Shown in pieces: positions 53,297-61,860 of a DNA stretch of 64,000 nucleotides (the stretch's first letter is position 1; every line of letters starts with the position of its first letter). Both the position numbers and the translations under genes were made by a program. Origin of the DNA: Pseudomonadota bacterium. Lineage in GTDB: Bacteria > Pseudomonadota > Gammaproteobacteria > Steroidobacterales > Steroidobacteraceae. The stretch covers positions 434,001 through 498,000 of the forward strand of contig JAFEDS010000017.1 of assembly GCA_018241505.1 (NCBI GenBank), written 5' to 3'. The notes beneath the pieces were generated by a model. The model had not been told where the DNA came from. It saw nothing but the letters and a program-made list of their open reading frames with translations, and searched no databases.

Positions 53297-55969
53297 ATGC
53301 AAAAAAAGTGGTTAACCGTGTGGCTCGCGGGCCTGCTCGCGCTCCTATTCTGGTCTTCTGTGAAGATTGCTCGAGCGGACGAAGCGGTGGTCCGCGCCAC
53401 GCTTTCCAACGGACTGCGCGTGATCATTGTGCGCAACTCCCTCGCGCCGGTGGTTTCCACCTCGGTCAACTATCTGAGCGGCTCCGTCGAAACTCCGCCT
53501 GGTTTTCCCGGCACCGCGCACGCAATGGAGCACATGATGTTCCGCGGCAGCCCCGGCCTTTCGGCCGAGCAGTTGGCCAACATCGGCAATGTCATGGGCG
53601 GCAACTTCAACGCCAACACCCGGGAGAGCCTCACTCAGTACCTGTTTACCGTGCCGGCCGAAGATCTCGATGTGGCGCTGCGTATTGAAGCGATCCGCAT
53701 GCAGGCCGTGCTCGAATCGGCTGACGGCTGGCAACAGGAACGCGGCGCCATTGAGCAGGAGGTGGCGCAGGACCTGTCGAACCCGAGTTACATCCTGTAC
53801 TCGAAAATCCGTTCCGCCATGTTTGCCGGCACTCCCTATGCGTATGACGCGCTCGGGACGCGGCCGTCCTTTGAGAAGACCACGGCGGCGGCGCTCAAGA
53901 AATTTCATGACACCTGGTACGCGCCCAACAATGCCATTCTCGTCGTGGTGGGCGATGTCGATCCGCAGGCGACCCTGACTGAAATCAAGTCTTTGTTCGG
54001 CACCCTGAAGGCCAAGAAGCTGCCGGCGCGTCCCGCGATCGAGCTGCAGGCGCCCAAAGCCGTCTCGTTTACTGTTGATACGGATCGGCCCAACGGCACC
54101 CAGTTGATTGCCATGCGCGTGCCCGGGCTGGACAGCCCGGACTTTCCAGCGTTGGAAGTGCTGTCCGATGTGCTGAGCAATCACCGCTTCGATCTCTACG
54201 GGCTGGTGCCGCAGGGCAAGGCGCTCGATGCCGAGTTCCTGCTCGATCCCTTGCCGAAGGCCGGCATTGCCTACGCCAATGTCGCGTTTCTCGCCGGCGA
54301 GGATCCGAAAGTCACCGAAACGGCGGTGCGCGCCATTCTGGCCAAGGTCGTGAAGGACGGCGTGCCGCCCGAGTTGGTGGAAGCGGCCAAGATCCAGGAG
54401 CGCAGTGCCGCCCAGTTCCAGAAGAACTCCATTGGCGAGTTGGCCTCGATCTGGTCCGATGCGGTCGCGCTGTATGGACTCAACTCCCCGGAGGAAGACC
54501 TGCAGCGCATCGAGAAAGTCACGGTCGACGATGTCAATCGCGTGGCGCGCAAGTACCTCGACCTGGATCACGCGGTGTCCGCGGTCATGCTGCCGCGGGG
54601 CTCAGGAAAGCCCGTTGCCTCGAGTGCCACGGGGTTTGGCGGCAAGGAGTCGATTTCGCTGGGTGAGGCCAAGCCCACTCCCCTGCCGAAGTGGGCCGAA
54701 ACCGCCCTCCACCGGGTCAACGTCCCCCCGTCCACACTCCACCCTGTAGTGAGTGTGCTGCCGAACGGCCTGACGCTGATTGTTCAGACCGAAGATGTCA
54801 GCGACACCATCAGTTTGTACGGTCACATTCGCAACCGGCCGGAAACCCAAGAGCCTGCAGGTCGCGAGGGCGTCAACACGGTACTCGACGAGCTGTTCTC
54901 CTACGGTAGTGAGAAGCTCGACCGGGTCGCCTTCGAACGGGCGTTGGATGCCATCGGCGCCCGCGAGCGGGCCGGCCTGGACTTCGGTGTGCAGACTCTG
55001 GCGGAACATTTCGACGGCGGTGTGGCGCTGTTGGCCGATAACGAGCTTCATCCAGCGTTGCCGCAACCCGCGATGACCATCATCCAGGGACAGGTTGCCC
55101 AGGGTGTGGAGGCACGAAGTCACAGTCCGGGCTTCCTCACGCAGCGCTCCTTGCGCCAGGCGATGTTTCCGAAGGATGACCCCAGCCTGCGCATACCAAC
55201 AGCGGAAACGGTACGGTCGCTGACACTCGACCAGATCAAGGAGTACTACCGTTACGCGTTCCGGCCAGACCTCACGACGATCGTTGTGATCGGCAAGGTG
55301 ACGGCGGCGCAGGCACGTTCAACGGTCGAGAAGTATTTCGGGTCGTGGAGCGCCACGGGTCCAAAGCCACCCACCGAACTGCCCAGCGCGCCGCCGAACC
55401 GGCCGAGCGTGATTGCTGTCCCCGACGACAGCCGCGTACAGGATGTGGTGGTGCTCGCCCAGAACCTGGCTCTGACCCGCACCGATCCTGACTACTACGC
55501 GCTGTCGCTCGGAAACGCCCTCCTGGGCGGTGGTTTCTACTCAACCCGGTTGAGTATAGACCTGCGCAAGAACGCGGGACTGGTGTACTCGGTGGGATCG
55601 GTACTGCAGGCGGGGCGGACCCGCGGCGCGTATCTCATCGAGTACGCATGCGATCCCGGCAATGTGTCGAAGGCAGCGGACCTCGCCATCCGCGAGATCA
55701 AGGCGATGCAGACAGGGCCAGCCACGGCCGATGAGTTGGTGCGCATCAAGGCGATGCTCATCCGGCAGATTCCACTGGGGGAATCGAGTGTCGATGAAAT
55801 TGCCCACGGGCTGGTGGAACGGGCGGACTTCGGCTTGCCGTTGGACGAGCCGACGCGGGCCGCGCGCCGCTATGTGGAGCTTGGCGCAGGAGAGGTGCAG
55901 GCAGCGTTTGCGAAGTGGATGCGGCCGGATGACATGGTGCGCGTGACACAAGGACCACCGCCGCAATAG
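53297..55969 (+). CDS. Exported M16-family zinc peptidase (two-domain)
   Basis: 890-aa insulinase/pitrilysin-type peptidase with signal peptide (WLAGLLALLFWSSVKIARA). The first M16 domain has the inverted zinc motif HAMEH near residue 77 and the downstream Glu in ERGAIEQE. The second domain, starting near residue 480, lacks HxxEH (GVNTVLDELF at that place), as in the non-catalytic halves of such proteins. It is divergent from the amidohydrolase across 42 bases. Confidence 0.93.
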   Translation: MQKKWLTVWLAGLLALLFWSSVKIARADEAVVRATLSNGLRVIIVRNSLAPVVSTSVNYLSGSVETPPGFPGTAHAMEHMMFRGSPGLSAEQLANIGNVMGGNFNANTRESLTQYLFTVPAEDLDVALRIEAIRMQAVLESADGWQQERGAIEQEVAQDLSNPSYILYSKIRSAMFAGTPYAYDALGTRPSFEKTTAAALKKFHDTWYAPNNAILVVVGDVDPQATLTEIKSLFGTLKAKKLPARPAIELQAPKAVSFTVDTDRPNGTQLIAMRVPGLDSPDFPALEVLSDVLSNHRFDLYGLVPQGKALDAEFLLDPLPKAGIAYANVAFLAGEDPKVTETAVRAILAKVVKDGVPPELVEAAKIQERSAAQFQKNSIGELASIWSDAVALYGLNSPEEDLQRIEKVTVDDVNRVARKYLDLDHAVSAVMLPRGSGKPVASSATGFGGKESISLGEAKPTPLPKWAETALHRVNVPPSTLHPVVSVLPNGLTLIVQTEDVSDTISLYGHIRNRPETQEPAGREGVNTVLDELFSYGSEKLDRVAFERALDAIGARERAGLDFGVQTLAEHFDGGVALLADNELHPALPQPAMTIIQGQVAQGVEARSHSPGFLTQRSLRQAMFPKDDPSLRIPTAETVRSLTLDQIKEYYRYAFRPDLTTIVVIGKVTAAQARSTVEKYFGSWSATGPKPPTELPSAPPNRPSVIAVPDDSRVQDVVVLAQNLALTRTDPDYYALSLGNALLGGGFYSTRLSIDLRKNAGLVYSVGSVLQAGRTRGAYLIEYACDPGNVSKAADLAIREIKAMQTGPATADELVRIKAMLIRQIPLGESSVDEIAHGLVERADFGLPLDEPTRAARRYVELGAGEVQAAFAKWMRPDDMVRVTQGPPPQ

Positions 55970-56059
55970 GGCCGTCCCGGTTCGCGGCGCCGGTGCGGCC
56001 ACCGCAATCGAGGGCCGTCGGGCCGCACTGGCGGCGCCAACACCGCAATCGGGGGCCGC
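55955..56059. repeat. Three degenerate direct repeats at M16 gene end
   Basis: ACCG-CGCAAT-x-GGGCCG-like units begin at about 55955, 55999 and 56039, 40-44 bases apart; the first covers the M16 stop codon. Between them GGCGCC...GCGGCC and GGCCGC...GGCGCC can form a hairpin. The gap to the ArsR gene holds nothing else. Confidence 0.45.
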
Positions 56060-56109
56060 GCTCTGCCGAAGCGGCCCTCCCCCGGCCCGCCAGCGCCGGT
56101 GGTGGCGCC

Positions 56110-56469
56110 CTACGGTGCTTCTTCCACCGCGCGCTTCAAGGACTGGAGCGCCTGGTCCCACTGCTGCGCAATGATGTCCAGCGAGCGGCGGGCTTCATCC
56201 AACCGGTCCAACTCAAACTCCCACAAGCGCTCGCGGCCGGTTTTGACATCCCGCACCAGACCCGCCTCCGCCAGCACGTGCAGATGTTTGGTTACCGCTT
56301 GCCTCGTGATCTGGGTGCCCGAAGTGAGTTGCGTGATGGACATCGCGCCACCCGCACACAGCACGGCGACGAGCCGCAAACGCGTCTCGTCGCCGAGGGC
56401 CGCAAATATCGGCGCGGTATTGCGAAGCGCCGCGGCCCCGAAGCCGGCCGAGCTAGGAAGCTGTGACAT
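56110..56469 (-). CDS. ArsR-family transcriptional regulator
   Basis: Winged-helix repressor of 119 aa: PIFAALGDETRLRLVAVL, recognition helix region ITRQAVTKHLHVLAEAGLV. No metal-binding Cys cluster, so it fits the metal-independent ArsR group often paired with SRPBCC proteins. Its start lies within the 3' end of the SRPBCC gene (17-base overlap). Two inverted repeats upstream of the pair are its likely operators. Confidence 0.9.
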   Translation of the reverse strand: MSQLPSSAGFGAAALRNTAPIFAALGDETRLRLVAVLCAGGAMSITQLTSGTQITRQAVTKHLHVLAEAGLVRDVKTGRERLWEFELDRLDEARRSLDIIAQQWDQALQSLKRAVEEAP

Positions 56470-56914
56470 ACTTGTTGATGTTCTGCACCTGGATGTCCCA
56501 ACCCTCGCTGTTGCCGCGAAAAGCCGTCAAGCGCCGCTCGGGCGGGATCTGGTCGAAACCGGACTCCACCACCGTCAACAGGGTGCCGTCCGCCGCATCT
56601 TCCAGTCGGAACTCCACGAGTGACGTGGGCTCGCTCGAATAGTCCTTGTGAGGATCCACCGCGTGCGGATGCCAGCGCCAGGACAACATTTTCTCAGGCT
56701 CACAGCGTTGAATGGTGACCTCCATGGTGATGTGCTCATAGCCTGGGTAGGTCACGTTGCCGCTAAAGAGCTCGCCGGCGGCAAACTCCCTGCCCTTCAG
56801 GCGCACGCCGAACCAGCTATTGAATTCTTCTATGTGGGTCAGAGCGCGCCAGACCCTGGCGCGGGTGGCCTTGATGACAATCTTGCGCTCAATACGATCT
56901 GTTGATGTAGTCAT
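56453..56914 (-). CDS. SRPBCC/AHSA1-family protein
   Basis: START-like lipid- or ligand-binding fold of 153 aa. Seen: IVIKATRARVWRALTHIEEFNSWF at the start of the domain and LTVVESGFDQIP near the end, typical of AHSA1 proteins. The ATG at 56914 has an AGGAGG site that sits in the loop of a 24-bp inverted repeat. It is co-transcribed with the ArsR gene. Ligand unknown. Confidence 0.88.
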   Translation of the reverse strand: MTTSTDRIERKIVIKATRARVWRALTHIEEFNSWFGVRLKGREFAAGELFSGNVTYPGYEHITMEVTIQRCEPEKMLSWRWHPHAVDPHKDYSSEPTSLVEFRLEDAADGTLLTVVESGFDQIPPERRLTAFRGNSEGWDIQVQNINKYVTAS

Positions 56915-56936
56915 ATGCAACCTCCTGGTTGCATAT
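56913..56936. promoter_or_regulatory. ArsR operator-like inverted repeat 1
   Basis: Perfect 10-bp arms ATATGCAACC/GGTTGCATAT around TCCT. On the minus strand the loop region contains the SRPBCC Shine-Dalgarno site AGGAGG, so the repeat could act as a protein operator, an RNA hairpin hiding the ribosome site, or both. Confidence 0.75.
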
Positions 56937-56942
56937 TACCCC

Positions 56943-57125
56943 TTAGCGTTTTGAATGCAACCTTTTAGTTGCGCTTTTGTTCTCGGCCTTCTGCGGCGGC
57001 GCCGGAGCCTGGCTGTGCACCTCAGGCGCAGCCGCATCCGCGCGGTCGAACAGTCCGTGTTGCCACGCGAGGGCTGAGATGACGCCCAGCAGGCCGATGA
57101 AAGCGACAACTTTTCTCAACGCCAT
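56943..57125 (-). CDS. Small membrane-anchored hypothetical protein
   Basis: 60-aa ORF with one N-terminal hydrophobic helix (VVAFIGLLGVISALAW) and a Pro/Ala/Lys-rich tail. Codon use matches neighbours but the ribosome site is weak. The second ArsR-like inverted repeat lies in its 3' end. No family recognised; may be real. Confidence 0.5.
   Translation of the reverse strand: MALRKVVAFIGLLGVISALAWQHGLFDRADAAAPEVHSQAPAPPQKAENKSATKRLHSKR
56957..56972. promoter_or_regulatory. ArsR operator-like inverted repeat 2
   Basis: GCAAC-N6-GTTGC, the same half-sites and spacing as in repeat 1, centred 40 bases further from the SRPBCC start. The pair suggests two ArsR dimers bound about four helical turns apart. 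Confidence 0.65.
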
Positions 57126-57263
57126 GAACAGACCAAAGCATTAACAGAGCATTAACGGGGCGCGAGTGTACCGATCCCGCGCGCGAAATCACATCCCGGC
57201 ACAACGCTTGCTCCCAACACTCCCGCAGACCGCACCAGGTTGGTTGCAACGGAGCGAAAGACC

Positions 57264-57503
57264 ATGGGATCGAAAGTACAGGGTGAAGGCGACTACGAGT
57301 CGGCCCGTCACTATAACGACGAAACCCGCAAGTTCGTTGACGAGAAAACCAAGGCCGGCAAACCGCTGAAGGGCGACGCGGCCAAGGCGTCCGACGAGCT
57401 CACGCCGTCCGAGCAGGAGGCGCTCTCCCATGCGAAGAGCGGCTCACAGGACAAAAAGGATGCGAAGATCCTGAGTGACATGGAGCGCAACCACCGGCGC
57501 TGA
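57264..57503 (+). CDS. Small hydrophilic conserved protein
   Basis: 79-aa highly charged protein beginning MGSKVQGEGDYESARHYND, with repeated Lys/Asp/Glu and no hydrophobic core. Similar short proteins are common in Proteobacteria and are often stress-related; function unknown. The ATG at 57264 has a GGAG site; an upstream GTG is less likely. Confidence 0.72.
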   Translation: MGSKVQGEGDYESARHYNDETRKFVDEKTKAGKPLKGDAAKASDELTPSEQEALSHAKSGSQDKKDAKILSDMERNHRR

Positions 57504-57522
57504 CATGCCGCATCGGCTGGGG

Positions 57523-57562
57523 CGCCGGCTCGCGGCCTCGTGGGGCCGCGAGCGCCGGCGGC
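57523..57562. terminator. Bidirectional hairpin between convergent genes
   Basis: GCCGGC-TCGCGGCC pairs with GGCCGCGA-GC-GCCGGC, 14 bp with a two-base bulge and a six-base loop, between the small hydrophilic protein and DUF481 genes. No T-run. Confidence 0.6.
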
Positions 57563-57569
57563 CGGTAGC

Positions 57570-58355
57570 TCATTGCGGAGTCGGAAAGGCGTACACCACG
57601 TTCAGGGTGGTGATGGTGTCGGTACGCTTTACGTCATCGGCCGGCTTGGTGTTGTGCAGGACACTGTAGCCCGCCGCCAGCGCAAGCTTCTTTGACATTT
57701 TCACCTCCAGCGCCAGGTCGTTCTTGATCGAGGTGTTGCTGGAGCCGCTTTCCACAATCAGCTTGTTGGTGAGCTTGGTGCTGCTGTTGAACTGGTGCAT
57801 GAAATCGACACCGGCCGTGCCGACCGCCTCCGATTCACGCTCCAGGGGGGTGCGGCTGATGACCGCCCCGCTGTCGGCATCCTTCACCAGGATTTCAGGC
57901 CGCAGCACCCGGTAACCAACACCGGCCTGTGCCGAAAGCTTGGTGGTGTCCGAATCGAAGAACTTGTAACCGAGACCGCCGGAGGCGCTGGCCTGGTACT
58001 GGAAGCCGCTGAAGCGGTCATCCTGGTAGGCAAGCGCGCCGAAGGAGAACAGCTTGGTGGTGATGGTGTAGTCGGATTGCAGACGCAGATCCCAGCGTTC
58101 AGCGGAAGTCACCTGCGCGCTGCGGCCATACAATCCCTCGAGCGTGAACGCGTGCTTCCACTCCGGGGTGAGCAGAAACAGATCTACCTTGGCATTGGCG
58201 GCGTCGGTTTCACTGTTGCCGCGGGACATGACGTAGCCCGCCTGCCCCTTGCCGCTGAATCCCTGTGGCAGGTCCTCGGCGCCCGCGCTGATCGGCACGC
58301 CGATCAACAGTGCGCCAATGATACTTCGCAACAATGACTGCCCTGCAATGCTCAT
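57570..58355 (-). CDS. DUF481-family outer membrane protein
   Basis: 261-aa exported protein with signal peptide ending ...ISAGAED. The mature part has GFSGKGQAGYVMSRGNSETD and repeated amphipathic beta-strands ending LNVVYAF, as in DUF481 (salt-induced/YdiY-like) proteins, which are predicted small beta-barrels. The ATG at 58355 has GAGGA; a GTG at 58367 is an alternative. Confidence 0.88.
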   Translation of the reverse strand: MSIAGQSLLRSIIGALLIGVPISAGAEDLPQGFSGKGQAGYVMSRGNSETDAANAKVDLFLLTPEWKHAFTLEGLYGRSAQVTSAERWDLRLQSDYTITTKLFSFGALAYQDDRFSGFQYQASASGGLGYKFFDSDTTKLSAQAGVGYRVLRPEILVKDADSGAVISRTPLERESEAVGTAGVDFMHQFNSSTKLTNKLIVESGSSNTSIKNDLALEVKMSKKLALAAGYSVLHNTKPADDVKRTDTITTLNVVYAFPTPQ

Positions 58356-58475
58356 GCTTGTCCTCACTGAAGAAACTCAAAAAAATTTCGCGGCGGAAGG
58401 ATAGAGAAATGCAACTCGTATGGCCACCCGCGAGTGCGGTCGCGCGGGGTGCCGCCGCCGTGCGACAATGGCTGC

Positions 58476-59066
58476 ATGAACATCTTGCGCGAATCGAACT
58501 ACACCAGCGTACCCTGGAAAAACGGGGGCGGCGTGACGCGGGAGATTCTTCGCTCACCGGCGGATGGCGCCGAGTTCGACTGGCGCCTGAGCCTTGCGAC
58601 CATCGCCGCGCCGGGGCCCTTCTCCACATTTGCGGGCTATCACCGGACCCTCGTGCTGGTGGGGGGCGCCGGCGTGGAGTTGAATTTCGCCCAACACGGC
58701 AGCGCGCGTTTGAGCGTGCCGGGACAATCGGTGGAATTCGACGGTGCCTGGCAGACGAGTTGCACGCTTGTGGACGGCCCCAGCACCGATTTGAATCTCA
58801 TTGTGTCGAGCGCGCGCGCGCAATCGGTGCGACACGCCATGGCCCTGACGGACCGGCACACGGTTCAAACTGCAGACTGGACGGAAGTGTTCGTGTGTTG
58901 TGTGTCGGGAGCGATCCGAGTCACCAACACGGCAGGCGAGGTTCGAGCGCTGCGGGCGGTGGATGTAGCCCGCTGCGCACCATCCGATGGCGCGATCGTC
59001 TGCGCGCCCGACGGTAGCGGAACTGCCAATGTGTTTATTGCCGCCGTACGGCGGCGGAGCGCCTGA
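58476..59066 (+). CDS. hutD: HutD-family protein
   Basis: Bicupin of 196 aa. The N-terminus YTSVPWKNGGGVTREILRSP and FDWRLSLATIAAPGPFSTF are the HutD hallmarks. In pseudomonads HutD is tied to histidine use, perhaps limiting hut expression; no hut genes are in this window. The ATG at 58476 fits the family; an earlier in-frame GTG is unlikely. Confidence 0.9.
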   Translation: MNILRESNYTSVPWKNGGGVTREILRSPADGAEFDWRLSLATIAAPGPFSTFAGYHRTLVLVGGAGVELNFAQHGSARLSVPGQSVEFDGAWQTSCTLVDGPSTDLNLIVSSARAQSVRHAMALTDRHTVQTADWTEVFVCCVSGAIRVTNTAGEVRALRAVDVARCAPSDGAIVCAPDGSGTANVFIAAVRRRSA

Positions 59067-59068
59067 AG

Positions 59069-59443
59069 TCAGCCCGTCAGGGTCCGTTCCAGCATCGCGA
59101 ATTCCACGGGTTTGGTGAGGTGAGCGTCGAAACCGGCTTCCCGGGCACGGCGCCGGTCATCCGAGCGGCCGTAACCTGTCACGGCCACGAGCCTGATGTT
59201 GCGCAGTCCCGGCAGCTCGCGCATTTTCTGGGCCACTTCGTAACCATCCATGCCGGGTAAGCCAATATCGAGCAGCACCACGTCCGGCTTGAAGTCGGCG
59301 GCCCGTTGCAAGGCAGCCGTGGCTGTATACACCGAATAGGTTTCGTGCCCGCCCAGCTTCAGAATCAACGCCAGCGAATTCGCTGCATCTTCATTGTCAT
59401 CGACAATGAGAACGCGCCGCGGAGGAGACTTGAAATCAGTCAT
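59069..59443 (-). CDS. Single-domain response regulator
   Basis: CheY-like receiver of 124 aa with no output domain. VLIVDDNEDAAN supplies the acidic pocket, VVLLDIGLPGMDGYEV the phospho-acceptor Asp, AVTGYGR the Thr and LTKPVE the Lys. It resembles the receivers often found on hybrid kinases. The sensor partner is not in the window. Confidence 0.92.
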   Translation of the reverse strand: MTDFKSPPRRVLIVDDNEDAANSLALILKLGGHETYSVYTATAALQRAADFKPDVVLLDIGLPGMDGYEVAQKMRELPGLRNIRLVAVTGYGRSDDRRRAREAGFDAHLTKPVEFAMLERTLTG

Positions 59444-59527
59444 TTTTGGATGCTAATCGGTGACGGGTAACGTTGCCAATGAACTGCGCTATATTTCGAG
59501 TGATACACGGCACCCGTGAGAGCCTCC

Positions 59528-61225
59528 ATGAATCAGCAACGGACTGGCATTTGTGTAACGCTGGCGGCGCTCGGCAGCGCCGTTGCACCGAACCTGGCCG
59601 CGGCCGTCGATCCCGAGGCCGGTAAAGGGGTGTTTCAGCAGCAATGCAGCGTCTGTCATACCGCCGAACCGAATGACAATGGCGGCGCTCAGGGCCCGTC
59701 GTTGCAGGGACTCTACGGCCGCAAGGCGGCCGGCGATCCCTCGTTCAGCTACACCCAGGCGCTGCGGGACGCGAAAATCACCTGGAATGAGCATTCACTC
59801 AACCGCTTTCTGTCGGCGCCCGCGGAAATGGTTCCGGGAACCGCCATGGCGGTCGCGGTGACCGATCCGCGGCAACGCGCGGACCTCGTGGCGTATTTCA
59901 AGTGGATCAAAGCGCATCCCCCGGCGAAAGGCCCCGCGGCTGCCACGGCAGCGGTGACAGGAGAGAGTGACTGGAAGAAAGACGCTCCAGGCCGCACTCA
60001 CAAGATCGATCTGCGCGCCCTTCCGGCACCCTTTGCAACGGCGTCCGCGCGCAACAATCCCAAGCTCGTGGCGCGACCGGCCAACGCCGAGTTGTTGGTA
60101 CCGAAGGGTTTCAAAGTGGGCCTGTTTGCACAGGGCCTGGAGGGTCCACGCAAGATTGCGGTCGCTGCGGATGGCGACCTGTTCGTGACCGAAACGCGGG
60201 GCGGCCGCGTGTCGGTGCTGCACCCCGCGCCGGATGGGCGCACTTCAGCTAAAACCGCTGTGTTCGCCGCCGGACTCGACAGGCCGTTCGGCATTGCGTT
60301 CTATCCGAGCGCCGCGGATCCGAAGTGGTTGTATGTTGCCGAAACCAACCGCGTGATCCGCTTTGCGTTCAAGAAAGGTGACATGAAGCCGAGCGGCGCT
60401 GCGGAGGTGGTGGTTGCGCAGTTGGCGCCGACGGGAGGCGGGCATTCGACGCGCGATATTGCGTTCTCAGCGGATGGCCGGCGCATGTACGTCTCAGTCG
60501 GTTCACAATCCAACGTCGCCGAATCGATGTCGAAGAAGTCGCCGCAGCAGCTCAGGGAGTGGGAGACGGCGCACGGCCTGGGAGCGGCCTGGGATGCCGA
60601 GGAGAACCGTGCCGATGTCCTGGTGTTTGACGTGGACTCCAAAGGGCCCGGCAAGGTCTTCGCCACCGGCATCCGCAACTGCGTCAGCCTGACGATGCAA
60701 CCCCAAACCAACAGCCTGTGGTGTACCACGAACGAGCGCGACCTGTTGGGGGATGACCTGGTCCCTGACTATTCAACTCGCGTGACGGAAGGCAGCTTCT
60801 TCGGCTGGCCGTGGTATTACATGGGATCGCACGAAGATCCGCGCTTGAAAGGCGAGCGCCCCGACCTGAAAGACAAGGTATCCGTTCCCGATGTCCCCTA
60901 CACCGCGCACTCCGCCTCGCTCGGCCTGATCTTCTACACAGCGACGTCCGGCAAGTCGGCTTTCCCAGCCGAGTACGTGGGTGACGGATTTGCCATGCTC
61001 CACGGGTCCTGGAACCGCGGGTTCCGCACCGGACACAAGGTGGTTCGTGTGAGAATGAACAACGGGGTGCCCACCGGGGAGTACGATGACTTCCTGACCG
61101 GCTTCATTGTGGATGACGGGGATGCCTGGGGACGGCCGGTCTCCGGGGCGGTCCTCGCCGACGGCTCGCTCCTGGTGAGCGACGATGGCGGAAACGCGAT
61201 TTTCCGCGTTTCGTACCAACCCTGA
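59528..61225 (+). CDS. Cytochrome c-sorbosone dehydrogenase fusion
   Basis: Exported 565-aa protein. Signal peptide, then a class I cytochrome c domain with haem motif CSVCH (about residue 42) and a Met-ligand region near VPGTAMAV, joined by a linker to a six-bladed PQQ-type sugar (sorbosone/glucose) dehydrogenase domain: GLDRPFGIAFYP, GGGHSTRDIAFSADG, GSWNRGFRTGHKV and LLVSDDGGNAIFRV. Electrons from sugar oxidation would pass to the fused haem. The ATG at 59528 is chosen over a GTG four codons earlier. Confidence 0.9.
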   Translation: MNQQRTGICVTLAALGSAVAPNLAAAVDPEAGKGVFQQQCSVCHTAEPNDNGGAQGPSLQGLYGRKAAGDPSFSYTQALRDAKITWNEHSLNRFLSAPAEMVPGTAMAVAVTDPRQRADLVAYFKWIKAHPPAKGPAAATAAVTGESDWKKDAPGRTHKIDLRALPAPFATASARNNPKLVARPANAELLVPKGFKVGLFAQGLEGPRKIAVAADGDLFVTETRGGRVSVLHPAPDGRTSAKTAVFAAGLDRPFGIAFYPSAADPKWLYVAETNRVIRFAFKKGDMKPSGAAEVVVAQLAPTGGGHSTRDIAFSADGRRMYVSVGSQSNVAESMSKKSPQQLREWETAHGLGAAWDAEENRADVLVFDVDSKGPGKVFATGIRNCVSLTMQPQTNSLWCTTNERDLLGDDLVPDYSTRVTEGSFFGWPWYYMGSHEDPRLKGERPDLKDKVSVPDVPYTAHSASLGLIFYTATSGKSAFPAEYVGDGFAMLHGSWNRGFRTGHKVVRVRMNNGVPTGEYDDFLTGFIVDDGDAWGRPVSGAVLADGSLLVSDDGGNAIFRVSYQP

Positions 61226-61293
61226 GCTGGGCCTCGTCATGAAATTTTCACGCTGTGGGGACGGTCTACTGCAGTAACTGAAACAGCTTCCGG

Positions 61294-61845
61294 ATGGGCT
61301 ACATGCAACGCAGGACGGTACTCACCTTCGCAATGGCTGCCGCGCTGGCGGGCCGCTTCGGCCACCGGACCTGGGCCGCCGGCGCAGGACAAAAGGTGTC
61401 CATAGAGCAGTTCTCCGCCGCCGGCAAAAGCGAAGGAATCACGCAGGTCGACAAGGTCATCAAGAGCGAAGCCGAATGGCGTGCGGCGTTGTCACCCGCC
61501 TCCTTCCAGGTGGCGCGGAAAGCCGGCACGGAAGTGCCGTTCTCCGGCGAATACGATCACAACAAGGCCGACGGGTTGTACCGCTGCATCTGCTGCAACA
61601 CCGCCTTGTTTGATTCAAAAACCAAGTTTGATTCCGGGACCGGCTGGCCGAGCTTCTTTCGCGCCATTTCCAAGGTGAATGTGGTGAAGTCCACCGATCG
61701 CTCGTTCGGCATGATCCGCGACGAGATTACCTGTCACCTGTGCGATGCCCACCTGGGACACGTGTTTGAGGACGGCCCGGCGCCCACCGGCCTGCGCTAC
61801 TGCATGAATTCAGTCGCGTTGCATTTCGTCCCCCGCGCCGCCTGA
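61294..61845 (+). CDS. msrB: Exported peptide-methionine (R)-S-oxide reductase
   Basis: Reduces R-methionine sulfoxide in proteins; 183 aa from this ATG or 180 from the one at 61303. A twin-arginine signal ([15 protein letters not shown]) indicates Tat export. Zinc-binding CICC and CHLC pairs, SGTGWPSF and the catalytic Cys in [11 protein letters not shown] are intact. It is followed after 15 bases by msrA, giving a periplasmic pair that repairs both sulfoxide forms. Confidence 0.93.
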   Translation: MGYMQRRTVLTFAMAAALAGRFGHRTWAAGAGQKVSIEQFSAAGKSEGITQVDKVIKSEAEWRAALSPASFQVARKAGTEVPFSGEYDHNKADGLYRCICCNTALFDSKTKFDSGTGWPSFFRAISKVNVVKSTDRSFGMIRDEITCHLCDAHLGHVFEDGPAPTGLRYCMNSVALHFVPRAA

Positions 61846-61860
61846 ACCGGAGAGCCCGTC

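Noticed and set aside
59467-59476. TAACGTT core resembling the LacI operator
   Set aside because: Flanking bases (GG and GCC) break the palindrome and it is far from the regulon.
61238-61276. Short ORF starting ATGAAATTTTCACG, similar to the msrA start region
   Set aside because: Only 12 codons, no ribosome site; the likeness to the msrA start is short enough to be chance.
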